Assembly (NCBI RefSeq): GCF_900094545.1
Contig: NZ_FMAH01000005.1
Span: forward strand, 1 to 64,000
Reading direction: 5' to 3'
Length of the DNA: 64,000 bases
From: Martinezella miluonensis
GTDB taxonomy: Bacteria; Pseudomonadota; Alphaproteobacteria; Rhizobiales; Rhizobiaceae
Shown: positions 49,413 to 59,721 of the stretch, piece after piece
How the letters are laid out: each line of letters starts with the position of its first letter
Numbering within the stretch: position 1 is the first letter of the stretch
The notes under the pieces: generated by a model
The model's database searches: none
Told to the model about the DNA's origin: nothing
What the model saw: the letters and a program-made list of their open reading frames with translations, nothing else
Translations under genes and position numbers: made by a program

Positions 49413-52127
49413 ATGGAAAAAAGCCTAGCGCGATATATTTGGTCGAATACCCGGCTGGAGCAGGTTTGGATCCTGCTGGTCGTTGCGGCTTCGATGATCC
49501 CTTACTTCCTGTCCTTCGACCTGCCGAAGCAGATCGTCAACGGGCCGATCCAGGGTAAGGGTTTCGAGCATCCCGGCGACACACAGACGTTCATGCACAT
49601 CGCCTTCGACGTGCCGTTGATCGGCCATATCGTGTTGTTTCACGGCATACAGCTTACCCGTATGTGGATGCTGGTCGCGCTGAGCCTGGTGTTCCTGGCG
49701 CTCGTCGTCCTCAATGGCCTCTTCAAGCTCTATATCAACACCTATAAGGGCCGGCTCGGCGAGCGCATGCTGCGTCGTATCCGTTTCGAGTTGATCGATC
49801 GGGTATTGCGGTTCCCACCGGCGCTTTTCAAGCGGGTGAAGCCCGCTGAGATTGCCACCATGATCAAGGATGAGGTGGAGCCGATGGGCGGCTTCACGGG
49901 CGATGCCTTCGTGCAGCCGGCGCTCCTGGGCGGTCAGGCGGTCACCGCTCTCATCTTCATCATCATGCAGAATTTCTGGCTGGGCATGATCGCCGCTGGC
50001 ATCGTCGCCGTGCAGGCGATCGTCATTCCCCGCATGCGCAAGCGGTTGCTGGAGCTCGGCCGCCAGCGGCAGCTGACGGCACGCGAGCTTTCCGGCCGCG
50101 TCGGCGAGATTGTCGATGGTATCGGCACCATCCATGCCAACGACACGACGAACCTGGAGCGCGCCGACATCGCCCACCGCCTCGGGCTGATCTTCTCGAT
50201 CCGCTACGATCTCTATCAGTGGAAGTTCCTGGTAAAATTCATCAATAACTTCCTCGCACAGGTCACACCCTTCCTGTTCTATCTGGTCGGTGGCTTCCTC
50301 GCCTTGCAGGGGCGTTTGGACATCGGTCAGCTCGTCGCCGTCATCAATGCCTACAAGGACTTGCCAGGCCCCCTCAAGGAGCTGATCGACTGGGACCAGT
50401 CGCGCCAGGACGTTCAGGTCAAGTACAATCAGGTGGTCGAGCAGTTCAGTGTCGACCAGCTGATCGATCCGAAAATTCAGGTCGTTTCGCACGCACCCGC
50501 AGGCCGCATCACCCATTCCCTGGTTGCGACCAACGTGACTGTCGTCGATGACAGCGGCGCCCGCGTGCTCGATCACATCTCGGTCGAGATCCGTCCCGGA
50601 GAAAGGGTCGCGGTCGTTGGCGACAGTGGCGCCGGTGGCGAATATCTGGCCGAAGCATTCGGCAGGCTGGTCTGGCCCGATAGCGGTCGCGTCTCGATTG
50701 ACGGGCGTGACCTATTGGAATTGCCGGAGTCTCTGACCGGAAGGCGCATCGCCTACGCATCCTCCGAAACCTTCTTCTTCCACGGCACGTTGCGCAGCAA
50801 TCTTCTCTATGGCCTCAAGCATGCTCCGCTCATTCCTCCCGTCTATGACGAGGAGGAGGCCACTAAGGCCAAGTGGCGCATGAACGAGGCACGGCGCGCG
50901 GCCAATCCCGAGCTGGAGCTCAACAGCGATTGGGTCGATTATGCTGCGGCAGGCGCGACTGGTCCGGACGATATCTATTCGGCTATCCGCCCGGTTCTGG
51001 ATGCCGTTGCCATGTCGCAGGACATTTTCGACATGGCGTTGCGCTCGAATGTTGATACGGCGACACATCAGGATCTGACGTCGCGCATCGTCGAACTGCG
51101 TCAGGCATTGCGGCTAAGGCTGCAGGAGGAGAAGCTCGAGGATCTCGTCGTTCCCTTCCAGTTCGATGCCTATAATCCGCAAGCGACCGTTGGTGAAAAC
51201 CTGCTGTTCGGCACGCTGAAGCGGCCGCAGATGACCAATCGCAAGCTTGCAGCGCATCCGTATTTTCGGCAATTGTTCGCAGAAACGGGGTTGATTTCCG
51301 ACCTCTACGATATGGGTCTGGAGATAGCAGAAAACGCCGTCGAACTCTTCACGGATCTTCCGCCGGACCATCCCTTCTTCCAGCAGCTGACCTTTATGAC
51401 GGCGGAGGATATTCCGACCTATGAGGCGCTGCTGCAGAAGCTGAACGGCAAGGGCTATGAGGCGGCGACCGACGACGAACGCTCCGCGATCATCCGTCTA
51501 AGTTTCTCCTACATCGAGCCTCGCCACCGTTTCGGTCTTCTGACGCAGATGCTCATGGAGAAGATCGTCGAGGCGCGCGCGAAGTTCTATGAGAACATTC
51601 CGGCGGATCTTGCCAGCGTCATCGAGCGCTATGATCCGGAACGCTTCACCGCTTCCGCGACCCTGATGGACAATGTGCTGTTCGGTCGCATCGCGCATCA
51701 GCAGGCGAATGCCCCCGAGCAGATTCACCAAATCATGTATGATGTGTTCGGGCGTCTCGGCATGCACGATGGCGTTCTGTCGATCGGCCTGGATTTCGAT
51801 GTCGGTTCGGGTGGCAAGCGCCTGACGAATGTGCAGCGTCAGAAGCTCAATCTTGGACGCGCGCTGTTGAAACGGGCGGATTACATCATCTGCAATCGTC
51901 CTCTGCCGGCGCTCGACCATCGCATTCAGGACCAGATTGCGAGAGCCATCCTCGGTGATCTCGACAATGGAGGCCATGCGCCGGCGATCATCTGGGTCCT
52001 GTCCAATCCGAGTTTTGCGGAGCTGTTCGACCGTGTGCTGGTCTTCGATCACGGCAGCCTTGTCGAAAGCGGATCGACCACCGATCTTTTAGAGAAAAAC
52101 GGTATGTTCAAAGAACTGTTATCGTAA
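49413..52127 (+). CDS. ABC exporter-like protein with degenerate, expanded nucleotide-binding domain
   Basis: A 904-residue membrane protein. Residues about 1-340 are an exporter-type transmembrane domain. In the nucleotide-binding domain, Walker A reads GDSGAGGE (403-410), so the essential Lys and Ser/Thr are Gly409 and Glu410. The signature is LTNVQ (804-808) instead of LSGGQ. Walker B reads IICNRP (825-830), with Asn828 and Arg829 for the Asp and catalytic Glu. About 300 extra residues sit inside the domain, with three copies of the T-x3-N-x-L-x-G motif at 458-467, 591-600 and 749-758. It probably binds ATP poorly or not at all. A cyclic-nucleotide-binding protein gene follows. Confidence 0.85.
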   Translation: MEKSLARYIWSNTRLEQVWILLVVAASMIPYFLSFDLPKQIVNGPIQGKGFEHPGDTQTFMHIAFDVPLIGHIVLFHGIQLTRMWMLVALSLVFLALVVLNGLFKLYINTYKGRLGERMLRRIRFELIDRVLRFPPALFKRVKPAEIATMIKDEVEPMGGFTGDAFVQPALLGGQAVTALIFIIMQNFWLGMIAAGIVAVQAIVIPRMRKRLLELGRQRQLTARELSGRVGEIVDGIGTIHANDTTNLERADIAHRLGLIFSIRYDLYQWKFLVKFINNFLAQVTPFLFYLVGGFLALQGRLDIGQLVAVINAYKDLPGPLKELIDWDQSRQDVQVKYNQVVEQFSVDQLIDPKIQVVSHAPAGRITHSLVATNVTVVDDSGARVLDHISVEIRPGERVAVVGDSGAGGEYLAEAFGRLVWPDSGRVSIDGRDLLELPESLTGRRIAYASSETFFFHGTLRSNLLYGLKHAPLIPPVYDEEEATKAKWRMNEARRAANPELELNSDWVDYAAAGATGPDDIYSAIRPVLDAVAMSQDIFDMALRSNVDTATHQDLTSRIVELRQALRLRLQEEKLEDLVVPFQFDAYNPQATVGENLLFGTLKRPQMTNRKLAAHPYFRQLFAETGLISDLYDMGLEIAENAVELFTDLPPDHPFFQQLTFMTAEDIPTYEALLQKLNGKGYEAATDDERSAIIRLSFSYIEPRHRFGLLTQMLMEKIVEARAKFYENIPADLASVIERYDPERFTASATLMDNVLFGRIAHQQANAPEQIHQIMYDVFGRLGMHDGVLSIGLDFDVGSGGKRLTNVQRQKLNLGRALLKRADYIICNRPLPALDHRIQDQIARAILGDLDNGGHAPAIIWVLSNPSFAELFDRVLVFDHGSLVESGSTTDLLEKNGMFKELLS

Positions 52128-52179
52128 TATTCTATCTGCACAGTGGCGTCTGGGGCCGAACACTGGGGGTTTGAAGCTC

Positions 52180-52656
52180 ATGCTTCTGAAAGATGAAGTC
52201 GAAATGCTGAAGCGGGTGCCGATTTTTTCGCGCATCGCACCTGCGAAGTTGAAACTTTTGGCGTTTACGTCAGATCGCGTTAGCTACAATGCTGGCCAGA
52301 TCCTGTTTCATCAGGGCGATCAAGGCGACGCGGCCTATGTTGTTCTTTCAGGAACTGCTGATATTCTCGTCGATAGCCCAGCCGGCGAGATCAAAGTTGC
52401 CGAAGTCGACCTCAACTCCATCGTCGGCGAAATTGCCATCCTCTGCGACGTCTCCCGTACCGCGACCGTGAAGGCCACCTCGAAGCTGGAGGCATTGAAG
52501 ATCAGCAAGGAGCATTTCCTGAAGCTGCTCAGCGATTTCCCGGAAATGGCCGTCGAGATCATGCGCGTTCTTGCCGATCGTCTGAACCATACGACCTCCG
52601 AACTCACCGCCGTTCGCAGCCGTTTGAGCCAACCGCAGCCAATGTCCACGCATTGA
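52180..52656 (+). CDS. Stand-alone cyclic-nucleotide-binding domain protein
   Basis: A 158-residue soluble protein made almost entirely of one CAP-type cyclic-nucleotide-binding domain (about residues 10-130). The phosphate-binding cassette SIVGEIAILCDVSRTATV keeps the glutamate and arginine that contact the ribose and phosphate of cAMP. There is no DNA-binding domain, so it is not a CRP-type transcription factor. The ATG at 52180 has GGGGG about 10 bp upstream; a TTG 9 bp earlier is too close to it. It starts 52 bp after the degenerate ABC gene and may be its regulatory partner. Confidence 0.85.
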   Translation: MLLKDEVEMLKRVPIFSRIAPAKLKLLAFTSDRVSYNAGQILFHQGDQGDAAYVVLSGTADILVDSPAGEIKVAEVDLNSIVGEIAILCDVSRTATVKATSKLEALKISKEHFLKLLSDFPEMAVEIMRVLADRLNHTTSELTAVRSRLSQPQPMSTH

Positions 52657-52746
52657 GGCGGGACGATCCCCCTCGTTCGGCTAAAATTCCTTGCGAAGAG
52701 CGCTGCGTAATCCAACCCAGATCGGACTACGCTTATCCTTCGCCTG

Positions 52747-53010
52747 CTAGTAGGCGATAAAGAAGGTCGAGATCAGAAGCGTGATCCCGACCCAGCCGAT
52801 GAGAAGCAGGCGCCAGGTCGCCTTCATCCTTCCCCGAACGAAAGCCTTTCTCGCTGCCTTATCAGTCTTGAAAGCCGGATTGCTCGCGGCTTGGACATTC
52901 GTTGCGACGATGCGACGCCATCCGCCGCCGATCCCGATAATTGCGAGGATGAGGCATGCGATGCGAACAATATCGATCATTCCGAACTCGCTGAAAAAGA
53001 CCATTGCCAA
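52747..53010 (-). CDS. Small membrane protein of unknown function
   Basis: An 87-residue protein with two hydrophobic segments (IDIVRIACLILAIIGIGGG and LLLIGWVGITLLISTFFIAY) joined by a basic loop of about 30 residues. No domain is recognised. The start is uncertain: the first ATG has no ribosome site and the second, at residue 11, is equally possible. It is convergent with the cyclic-nucleotide-binding gene and just after the FAH-family gene on the same strand. Confidence 0.5.
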   Translation of the reverse strand: MAMVFFSEFGMIDIVRIACLILAIIGIGGGWRRIVATNVQAASNPAFKTDKAARKAFVRGRMKATWRLLLIGWVGITLLISTFFIAY

Positions 53011-53029
53011 GCGTCGGCCGTCTGGCTTT

Positions 53030-54172
53030 TCAAATCAATCCACGCCGTGCCAGATTGCGCATCAGGTGAGAGACGCCAAAGGTCCATGGCGGGCATTCTG
53101 TCGATAGAAGCACACGGTTCCGCAAGGCGCCCAACCTATCGTTGGAGATGGTGACGATGTCGCCAACCTTGTGGGTGAAGCCTTGCCCGGGAGTGTCACG
53201 ATCTTCGACGGGTGCAAAAAGTGTTCCCATGAACAGCACAACGCCGTCGGGATATTGGTGATGGCGGCCGATGGTCTGCGAGACGAGATCAAGGGGATCG
53301 CGGCTGATTTCCTTCATCGACGAGCGGCCGTGCAATACATAGCCGTCCTCGCCCTCGACCTTCAGGTCGAGATCGGCATTGCGCACATCATCGAGCGTAT
53401 AGGTTTCGTCGAAGAGGCGGATGAATGGCCCGATAGAGCAGGAGGCGTTGTTGTCTTTTGCCTTGCCGAGCAGCAGTGCGGACCGTCCTTCGACATCGCG
53501 CAGATTGACGTCGTTGCCGAGCGTTGCGCCTTTGACCCGGCCCTGGCTGTCGACGGCAAGGACGATTTCCGGTTCCGGATTGTTCCACTTGGAGATCGGA
53601 TGCAGGCCAACGTCCGCGCCCAGCCCGACCGAGGACATCACCTGCGATTTGGAAAAGACCTCAGCATCGGGACCGATGCCGACTTCGAGATATTGCGACC
53701 AGACACCTTCCTCGATCAGCGCGGCCTTGACCTTGGCGGCTTCAGGCGAGCCGGCCTTGAGGTTGCGCAAGCTGTCGCCGATCAGCGCGGTCACCTTGCC
53801 GCGGATCGCTTCGGCAAGATCCGGATTGCCGGCTGCGCGCTCCTCGATGACGCGTTCGAGCATCGAGCGAGCGAAGGTGACGCCGCAGGCTTTGATCGCC
53901 TGCAGGTCGACTGGAGCGAGAAGATGAATGGTCGCACGATCGGCCTTTGCTGCGAGCAAGTCGTCAAGCTTTGCGACCGCTTCGCCCTGCTGCGCGCGGA
54001 CGAAAGCGACCGCATCGTCTTTCTCCAGAAGGTCGCGCGCAGTCGGCGCCTCTTTCGAGGTGATGTCGTAAACGGTGCCATCCTGGACTGTGACGAGAGC
54101 AGGGCCTTCGACATCGGGGCGCCAGATACGTCCAATAAATGTACCGGTACTGAAAATGTCTGAATTGGCCAT
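53030..54172 (-). CDS. Fumarylacetoacetate hydrolase family protein
   Basis: A 380-residue enzyme of the FAH family, which breaks or forms C-C bonds or hydrates keto acids using a metal. The core shows KWNNPEPEIVLAVDSQG and GNDVNLRDVEGRSALLLGKAKD, with metal-binding acidic residues in PEPE. The N-terminal 100 residues are not typical of short FAH proteins. The substrate is unknown; sugar-acid 2-keto-3-deoxy compounds are plausible beside a sugar operon. The start chosen (GGGGAG upstream) removes a 41-residue extension without domain character. Confidence 0.78.
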   Translation of the reverse strand: MANSDIFSTGTFIGRIWRPDVEGPALVTVQDGTVYDITSKEAPTARDLLEKDDAVAFVRAQQGEAVAKLDDLLAAKADRATIHLLAPVDLQAIKACGVTFARSMLERVIEERAAGNPDLAEAIRGKVTALIGDSLRNLKAGSPEAAKVKAALIEEGVWSQYLEVGIGPDAEVFSKSQVMSSVGLGADVGLHPISKWNNPEPEIVLAVDSQGRVKGATLGNDVNLRDVEGRSALLLGKAKDNNASCSIGPFIRLFDETYTLDDVRNADLDLKVEGEDGYVLHGRSSMKEISRDPLDLVSQTIGRHHQYPDGVVLFMGTLFAPVEDRDTPGQGFTHKVGDIVTISNDRLGALRNRVLLSTECPPWTFGVSHLMRNLARRGLI

Positions 54173-54297
54173 GTCTTCGATCTCCCCAAAACTCCGACCC
54201 GTTTCTAGCGCAGTCGGTCCGGCTTTGCCATCCGGCGTCTGTCGGTAATTCAGCGTGTTGCGGACATTTGTTTTCTGCCGGTGGGCCAAAGACATAA

Positions 54298-54322
54298 GGC
54301 CTCGCGGCAGCGCCGCGAGGCC
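54298..54322 (-). terminator. Terminator-like hairpin at the end of the agp operon
   Basis: A perfect 11-bp stem, GGCCTCGCGGC (54298-54308) with GCCGCGAGGCC (54312-54322), and a 3-nt loop begins 30 bp after the agaL2 stop. In the minus-strand transcript it is followed by TTATGTCTTT, so it fits an intrinsic terminator separating agaL2 from the FAH-family gene. Confidence 0.65.
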
Positions 54323-54352
54323 CCTTGGGCCGCAAGCCGGGAGAGAGTAGCT

Positions 54353-55723
54353 TTAGGCGGCCTGAACCTTGCGATTGCCACGCGCCCATTCCGGCAGCCA
54401 ATCGCCATGAGCGACCAGCAGCTCGTCGACCAGCGACCAGATCTGGTCGAGATCGAGTTCGGCGGCCGTGTGCGGATCCATCATCGCTGCGTGGTAGATG
54501 TGCTCGCGATTTTCAGTCATCAGGGCTTTCACCGTCAGTTCCTGCACGTTGATGTTCGTGCGGATAAGGGCGGTCAACTGCGGCGGCAGATCGCCGACAT
54601 AGGTCGGCTGGATGCCGGAGGCATCGACTAGGCAAGCGACTTCCGCGGCGCAATTGTACGGCAGCGAGGTGATGCAGCCATTGTTACGGACGTTGCCATA
54701 GATGACGGAAGGTTCGCCGGTCCAGACCGAATTGATGATCGAGGAGGCATATTCCTTCGATTGCTTGACTTCGATCTTCTCGGCGGTGCGATATTCCTCG
54801 GCCTGGTTCTTCCAGCGCGCCACCTGCTCGATGCAGCGCTTCGGATATTCGTCGAGCGGAATGCCGAATTTCTCGATCAGGTCCTCGCGGCCTTCCTTGA
54901 TGAAGTAGGGCGTGTATTCGGCGAAATGTTCGGAGCTTTCGGTGACGAAATAGCCGAGGCGGGTCAGCATCTCGTAGCGTACCTTGTTCGGGCAGCGCGG
55001 ATTCCAGCCGGGCTTCGGCGCACGTCCTTCGCGATAGGCGCGGACGAGATCCGGGTAGAGATTGCGATAGGAACCATCCGGCTGGCGATGCTCGAATTCG
55101 AGATAGAAGGCCATGTGGTTGATGCCGGCCGAACGATAGCGGATCTCGTCATAGGGAATGTCGAGATCGTGCGCCAGTTCCATGGCAGTGCCCTGCACGG
55201 AATGGCAAAGGCCGACCTGCTTGATCGTCGGGTACTTCTCGCCGATCGCCCAGGTGTTGATCGCCATCGGGTTCACATATTGCAGCATGATTGCGTTCGG
55301 GCAGACGGCGAGCATGTCTTCGCAGATCTTCCACAGATGCGGAACCGTGCGCAGGCCGCGCATGATGCCACCGACGCCGAGCGTGTCGGCGATCGTCTGA
55401 CGCAGGCCATATTTCTTCGGCACTTCGAAATCGGTCACCGTGCAGGGCTCATAGCCGCCGATCTGGAAGGCGACGACGACGAAATTAGCGCCGTCCAGCG
55501 CCTTGCGCTGATCGGTAAAGATCTCGACCGTGGCCGGAGCGCCGAGCGTCGAAGCCAGCTTGCGGGCGACGATCGCGCTTTCTTCCAGCCGCTGCGGATT
55601 GATGTCCATCAGAGCGATTTTTGCGCCTGCGAGCGCCGGGCGCTGCAAGACGTCGCCGATGATGTTCTTCATGAAGACAGTCGAACCGGCGCCGATGAAA
55701 GTGATCTTGGGAGTGCTTGTCAT
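54353..55723 (-). CDS. agaL2: Alpha-galactosidase, GH4 family (AgaL2/MelA-like)
   Basis: A 456-residue GH4 glycosidase, which hydrolyses alpha-galactosides such as melibiose and raffinose with NAD and a divalent metal through an oxidation-elimination mechanism. The NAD site is ITFIGAGSTVFMKN at the N terminus; GLCHSVQGT and AGINHMAFYLE supply the conserved Cys and His metal ligands. Last gene of the agp operon, 18 bp after agpD. The length is typical of MelA. Confidence 0.92.
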   Translation of the reverse strand: MTSTPKITFIGAGSTVFMKNIIGDVLQRPALAGAKIALMDINPQRLEESAIVARKLASTLGAPATVEIFTDQRKALDGANFVVVAFQIGGYEPCTVTDFEVPKKYGLRQTIADTLGVGGIMRGLRTVPHLWKICEDMLAVCPNAIMLQYVNPMAINTWAIGEKYPTIKQVGLCHSVQGTAMELAHDLDIPYDEIRYRSAGINHMAFYLEFEHRQPDGSYRNLYPDLVRAYREGRAPKPGWNPRCPNKVRYEMLTRLGYFVTESSEHFAEYTPYFIKEGREDLIEKFGIPLDEYPKRCIEQVARWKNQAEEYRTAEKIEVKQSKEYASSIINSVWTGEPSVIYGNVRNNGCITSLPYNCAAEVACLVDASGIQPTYVGDLPPQLTALIRTNINVQELTVKALMTENREHIYHAAMMDPHTAAELDLDQIWSLVDELLVAHGDWLPEWARGNRKVQAA

Positions 55724-55741
55724 TTCAAAATCTCCTGGATG

Positions 55742-57412
<1,671 letters not shown>

Positions 57413-57425
57413 ATCCGTTCTCCTT

Positions 57426-58553
57426 TCAATAAGGGTCGATCGCGTCGCGCAGTCCGTCGCCGAGCGCATTGAAGGCGAAGACGGTGACGAGAACGAAGGC
57501 GACGGGCGAGAGAATCCAGGGGTAGGAGCCGATGACCGAATAGGTCGACGTATCCTGCAGCATCAGACCCCAGGAGATCAGCGGCGGTTTGACGGCAAAA
57601 CCCAGGAAACCCAGGAAGGATTCAAGCAGAACCACGCTCGGGATCGCAAGCGTCACGGCGACGATGACGTGGCTCATGACGTTCGGGAATATGTGCTGCA
57701 GGATGATACGCCGGTCGGTGGCCCCGATCGCCATCGCTGCTCGCACGTAGTCGATCCTTGCCAATGCCAGCGTCTTGCCGCGAACCTCGCGTGACATCTG
57801 TGCCCAGCCGAGTGCAGACATGACGATGATGACGAAGGCAAGGAAGACATTGGTCGGCGCTGTCACGGGGATCAGCGAAGTCAAGGCCAGATAAAGCGGC
57901 ACTTGCGGGAAGGCGAGAACGACCTCGACAAAGCGCTGGATCCAGGTATCGAGGACACCCCCGAAGTAGCCTGAGATCATGCCGATCGTGGTGCCGACGA
58001 TGGTCACGATGGCAACGACCGTCAGGGCGATCATCAGCGAGATACGCGAGCCGTAGATGGCGCGCGACAACACGTCTCGGCCGAACTTGTCCGTGCCGAG
58101 GAAATGAACCGGGCCGCCGTCAGTCGCACCGAAGAGATGCCGATTACCGGGGATCAGGCCGAACATGTAATAGGGGTCGCCTTTGACGAAGAGGCCGAGC
58201 AGGCGCGGGTGATCGTAATCCGGCCCGACGATCGGTTGGAAGGTGACCGGGTCGAGATCGGTGGTCTCGACGAGCGCGTAGACTCTAGGCAGGAAGACGA
58301 GATTGCCGTCCTTGTCGTGAAAGCTGATGACCTGCGGCGGCGCGAAGCCGGTGTCGGTCGCCTTGGGATCAAGCGGCGCGACGAATTCGGCAAAGACCGC
58401 CATAAGCAGAAGCAGGATGACGAGGACAAGGCCGCTCATACCCGTCCAGGAACGCTTCAGGCGTCGCCAGACCAGTGCGACGTAGCTTTCGCTGCCGCCT
58501 TTGTGCTTGATCTTTTCTTCCGGTGGGGGCGGGGAGTTGCTGAAGGCGAGCAT
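57426..58553 (-). CDS. agpC: Alpha-galactoside ABC permease AgpC
   Basis: A 375-residue DppC-type inner-membrane permease. The family motif HFLGTDKFGRDVLSRAIYGSR lies near residue 158, after a polar periplasmic insert of about 90 residues that contains FHDKDGNLVFLPRVYAL. The coupling region is IDYVRAAMAIGATDRRII. The start shares a base with the agpB stop (TAATG arrangement), and agpD follows after 13 bp. Confidence 0.9.
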   Translation of the reverse strand: MLAFSNSPPPPEEKIKHKGGSESYVALVWRRLKRSWTGMSGLVLVILLLLMAVFAEFVAPLDPKATDTGFAPPQVISFHDKDGNLVFLPRVYALVETTDLDPVTFQPIVGPDYDHPRLLGLFVKGDPYYMFGLIPGNRHLFGATDGGPVHFLGTDKFGRDVLSRAIYGSRISLMIALTVVAIVTIVGTTIGMISGYFGGVLDTWIQRFVEVVLAFPQVPLYLALTSLIPVTAPTNVFLAFVIIVMSALGWAQMSREVRGKTLALARIDYVRAAMAIGATDRRIILQHIFPNVMSHVIVAVTLAIPSVVLLESFLGFLGFAVKPPLISWGLMLQDTSTYSVIGSYPWILSPVAFVLVTVFAFNALGDGLRDAIDPY

Positions 58554-59563
58554 TAGTGGATCCCTCCCTGTTGACGCACGCGCGGATCGAGCAGCGCAAG
58601 CAACATGTCGGCGATGATGTTGCCGATGATGAGGGTTGCCGAAAGCACCATCATGAAGGTTGCCGTGACATAGACGTCGCCGACGGCCATGGAGCCGACG
58701 ATAGCCGGCCCGACTGTGGGCAGCGAGAAGATGATTGCGGTCTCGATTTCACCGGTCAGCATGTAGGGAAGCACGACGCCCTGATACATGATCAGCGGAT
58801 GCAGCGCATTCGGCACGGCATGGCGCATGACGACCGCGCCGCCGGAAAGACCTTTCGCCCGTGCAGTCTCCACATATTGGGCATTCAGCGTATCGAGAAG
58901 ATTGCCGCGCATGACGCGCATATTGTAGGCAAGGCCGCCGAAGGTGGCGATCGCAACGACCGGCCAGACATGCTTGACCAGATCGACGAACTTGGCCCAT
59001 GACCAGGGGGCGCCACCATATTGCGGCGAGAAGAAGCTGCCTATCTCCGAGACATTAAGCTGGAAGACGAGGATATAGACGATGATCAGCGCCATCAGGA
59101 AGCGCGGCACGGTCATGCCGAGGAAGGATATGCCGGCAAGCAGATTGTCGATCCAGCTATATTGCCGTGTTGCCGCCCAAATGCCGAAACCGATGCCGAG
59201 GATGGAGGCCAGGATGTGGCACACCAGCGCCAAGGCCAGGGTTCGAGGCAGACGCTCGCCGACGACATCGGCGACAGGCTTGTTATAGACCATGCTATAT
59301 CCGAAATCACCTCTGGTGACGATGCCGCCGACCCAGTTGAAATACTGGACGATCATCGGCTTATCGAGACCATGTTCGCGGCGGTAGGCCTGCGCCTGAG
59401 CATCTGCCTGTTCGAAGGACGCGCCGCCCTGGTTCATCAATTGCGAGCGGATGTAATCGGCATAGTCGCCCGGCGGTGCCTGAATGATAGCGAACGTCAC
59501 CACGCTCAGGATGAAGAGCACTGGAATGGCGGAGGCTATGCGAACGAGCAGGAATCGTAACAT
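58553..59563 (-). CDS. agpB: Alpha-galactoside ABC permease AgpB
   Basis: A 336-residue DppB-type inner-membrane permease opening with MLRFLLVRIASAIPVLFILS and having HGLDKPMIVQYFNW in the periplasmic loop. The coupling segment is QYVETARAKGLSGGAVV. The ATG at 59563 is chosen because it gives the standard DppB N terminus; a start 39 bp earlier would add polar residues. It is separated from agpA by 158 bp holding a strong hairpin. Confidence 0.9.
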   Translation of the reverse strand: MLRFLLVRIASAIPVLFILSVVTFAIIQAPPGDYADYIRSQLMNQGGASFEQADAQAQAYRREHGLDKPMIVQYFNWVGGIVTRGDFGYSMVYNKPVADVVGERLPRTLALALVCHILASILGIGFGIWAATRQYSWIDNLLAGISFLGMTVPRFLMALIIVYILVFQLNVSEIGSFFSPQYGGAPWSWAKFVDLVKHVWPVVAIATFGGLAYNMRVMRGNLLDTLNAQYVETARAKGLSGGAVVMRHAVPNALHPLIMYQGVVLPYMLTGEIETAIIFSLPTVGPAIVGSMAVGDVYVTATFMMVLSATLIIGNIIADMLLALLDPRVRQQGGIH

Positions 59564-59673
59564 CGGACGGTTCGCTTCTCTTGATGCTGTCAGCAGTCTC
59601 ATTCCATCAGGACGATATGCGTCAGCGGTTCATTCTTGTCCGGCGACAGCGAGTCGCTGGGATGCTTCAGGTT

Positions 59674-59706
59674 CCCTGCCAGCCGACCTCATGCCGGCTG
59701 GCAGGG
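59674..59706 (-). promoter_or_regulatory. Intercistronic hairpin between agpA and agpB
   Basis: A perfect 12-bp stem, CCCTGCCAGCCG (59674-59685) with CGGCTGGCAGGG (59695-59706), and a 9-nt loop starts 15 bp after the agpA stop. No T tract follows in the transcript, so it probably stabilises the agpA message or partly terminates, raising binding protein over permease, as in other sugar importer operons. Confidence 0.6.
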
Positions 59707-59721
59707 GAGCTTCATATGGCC

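Noticed and set aside
52657..52746. Imperfect palindrome around GCGTAATCC and GGACTACGC between convergent genes
   Set aside because: The arms pair poorly and no T tract follows on either strand, so I do not call a terminator.
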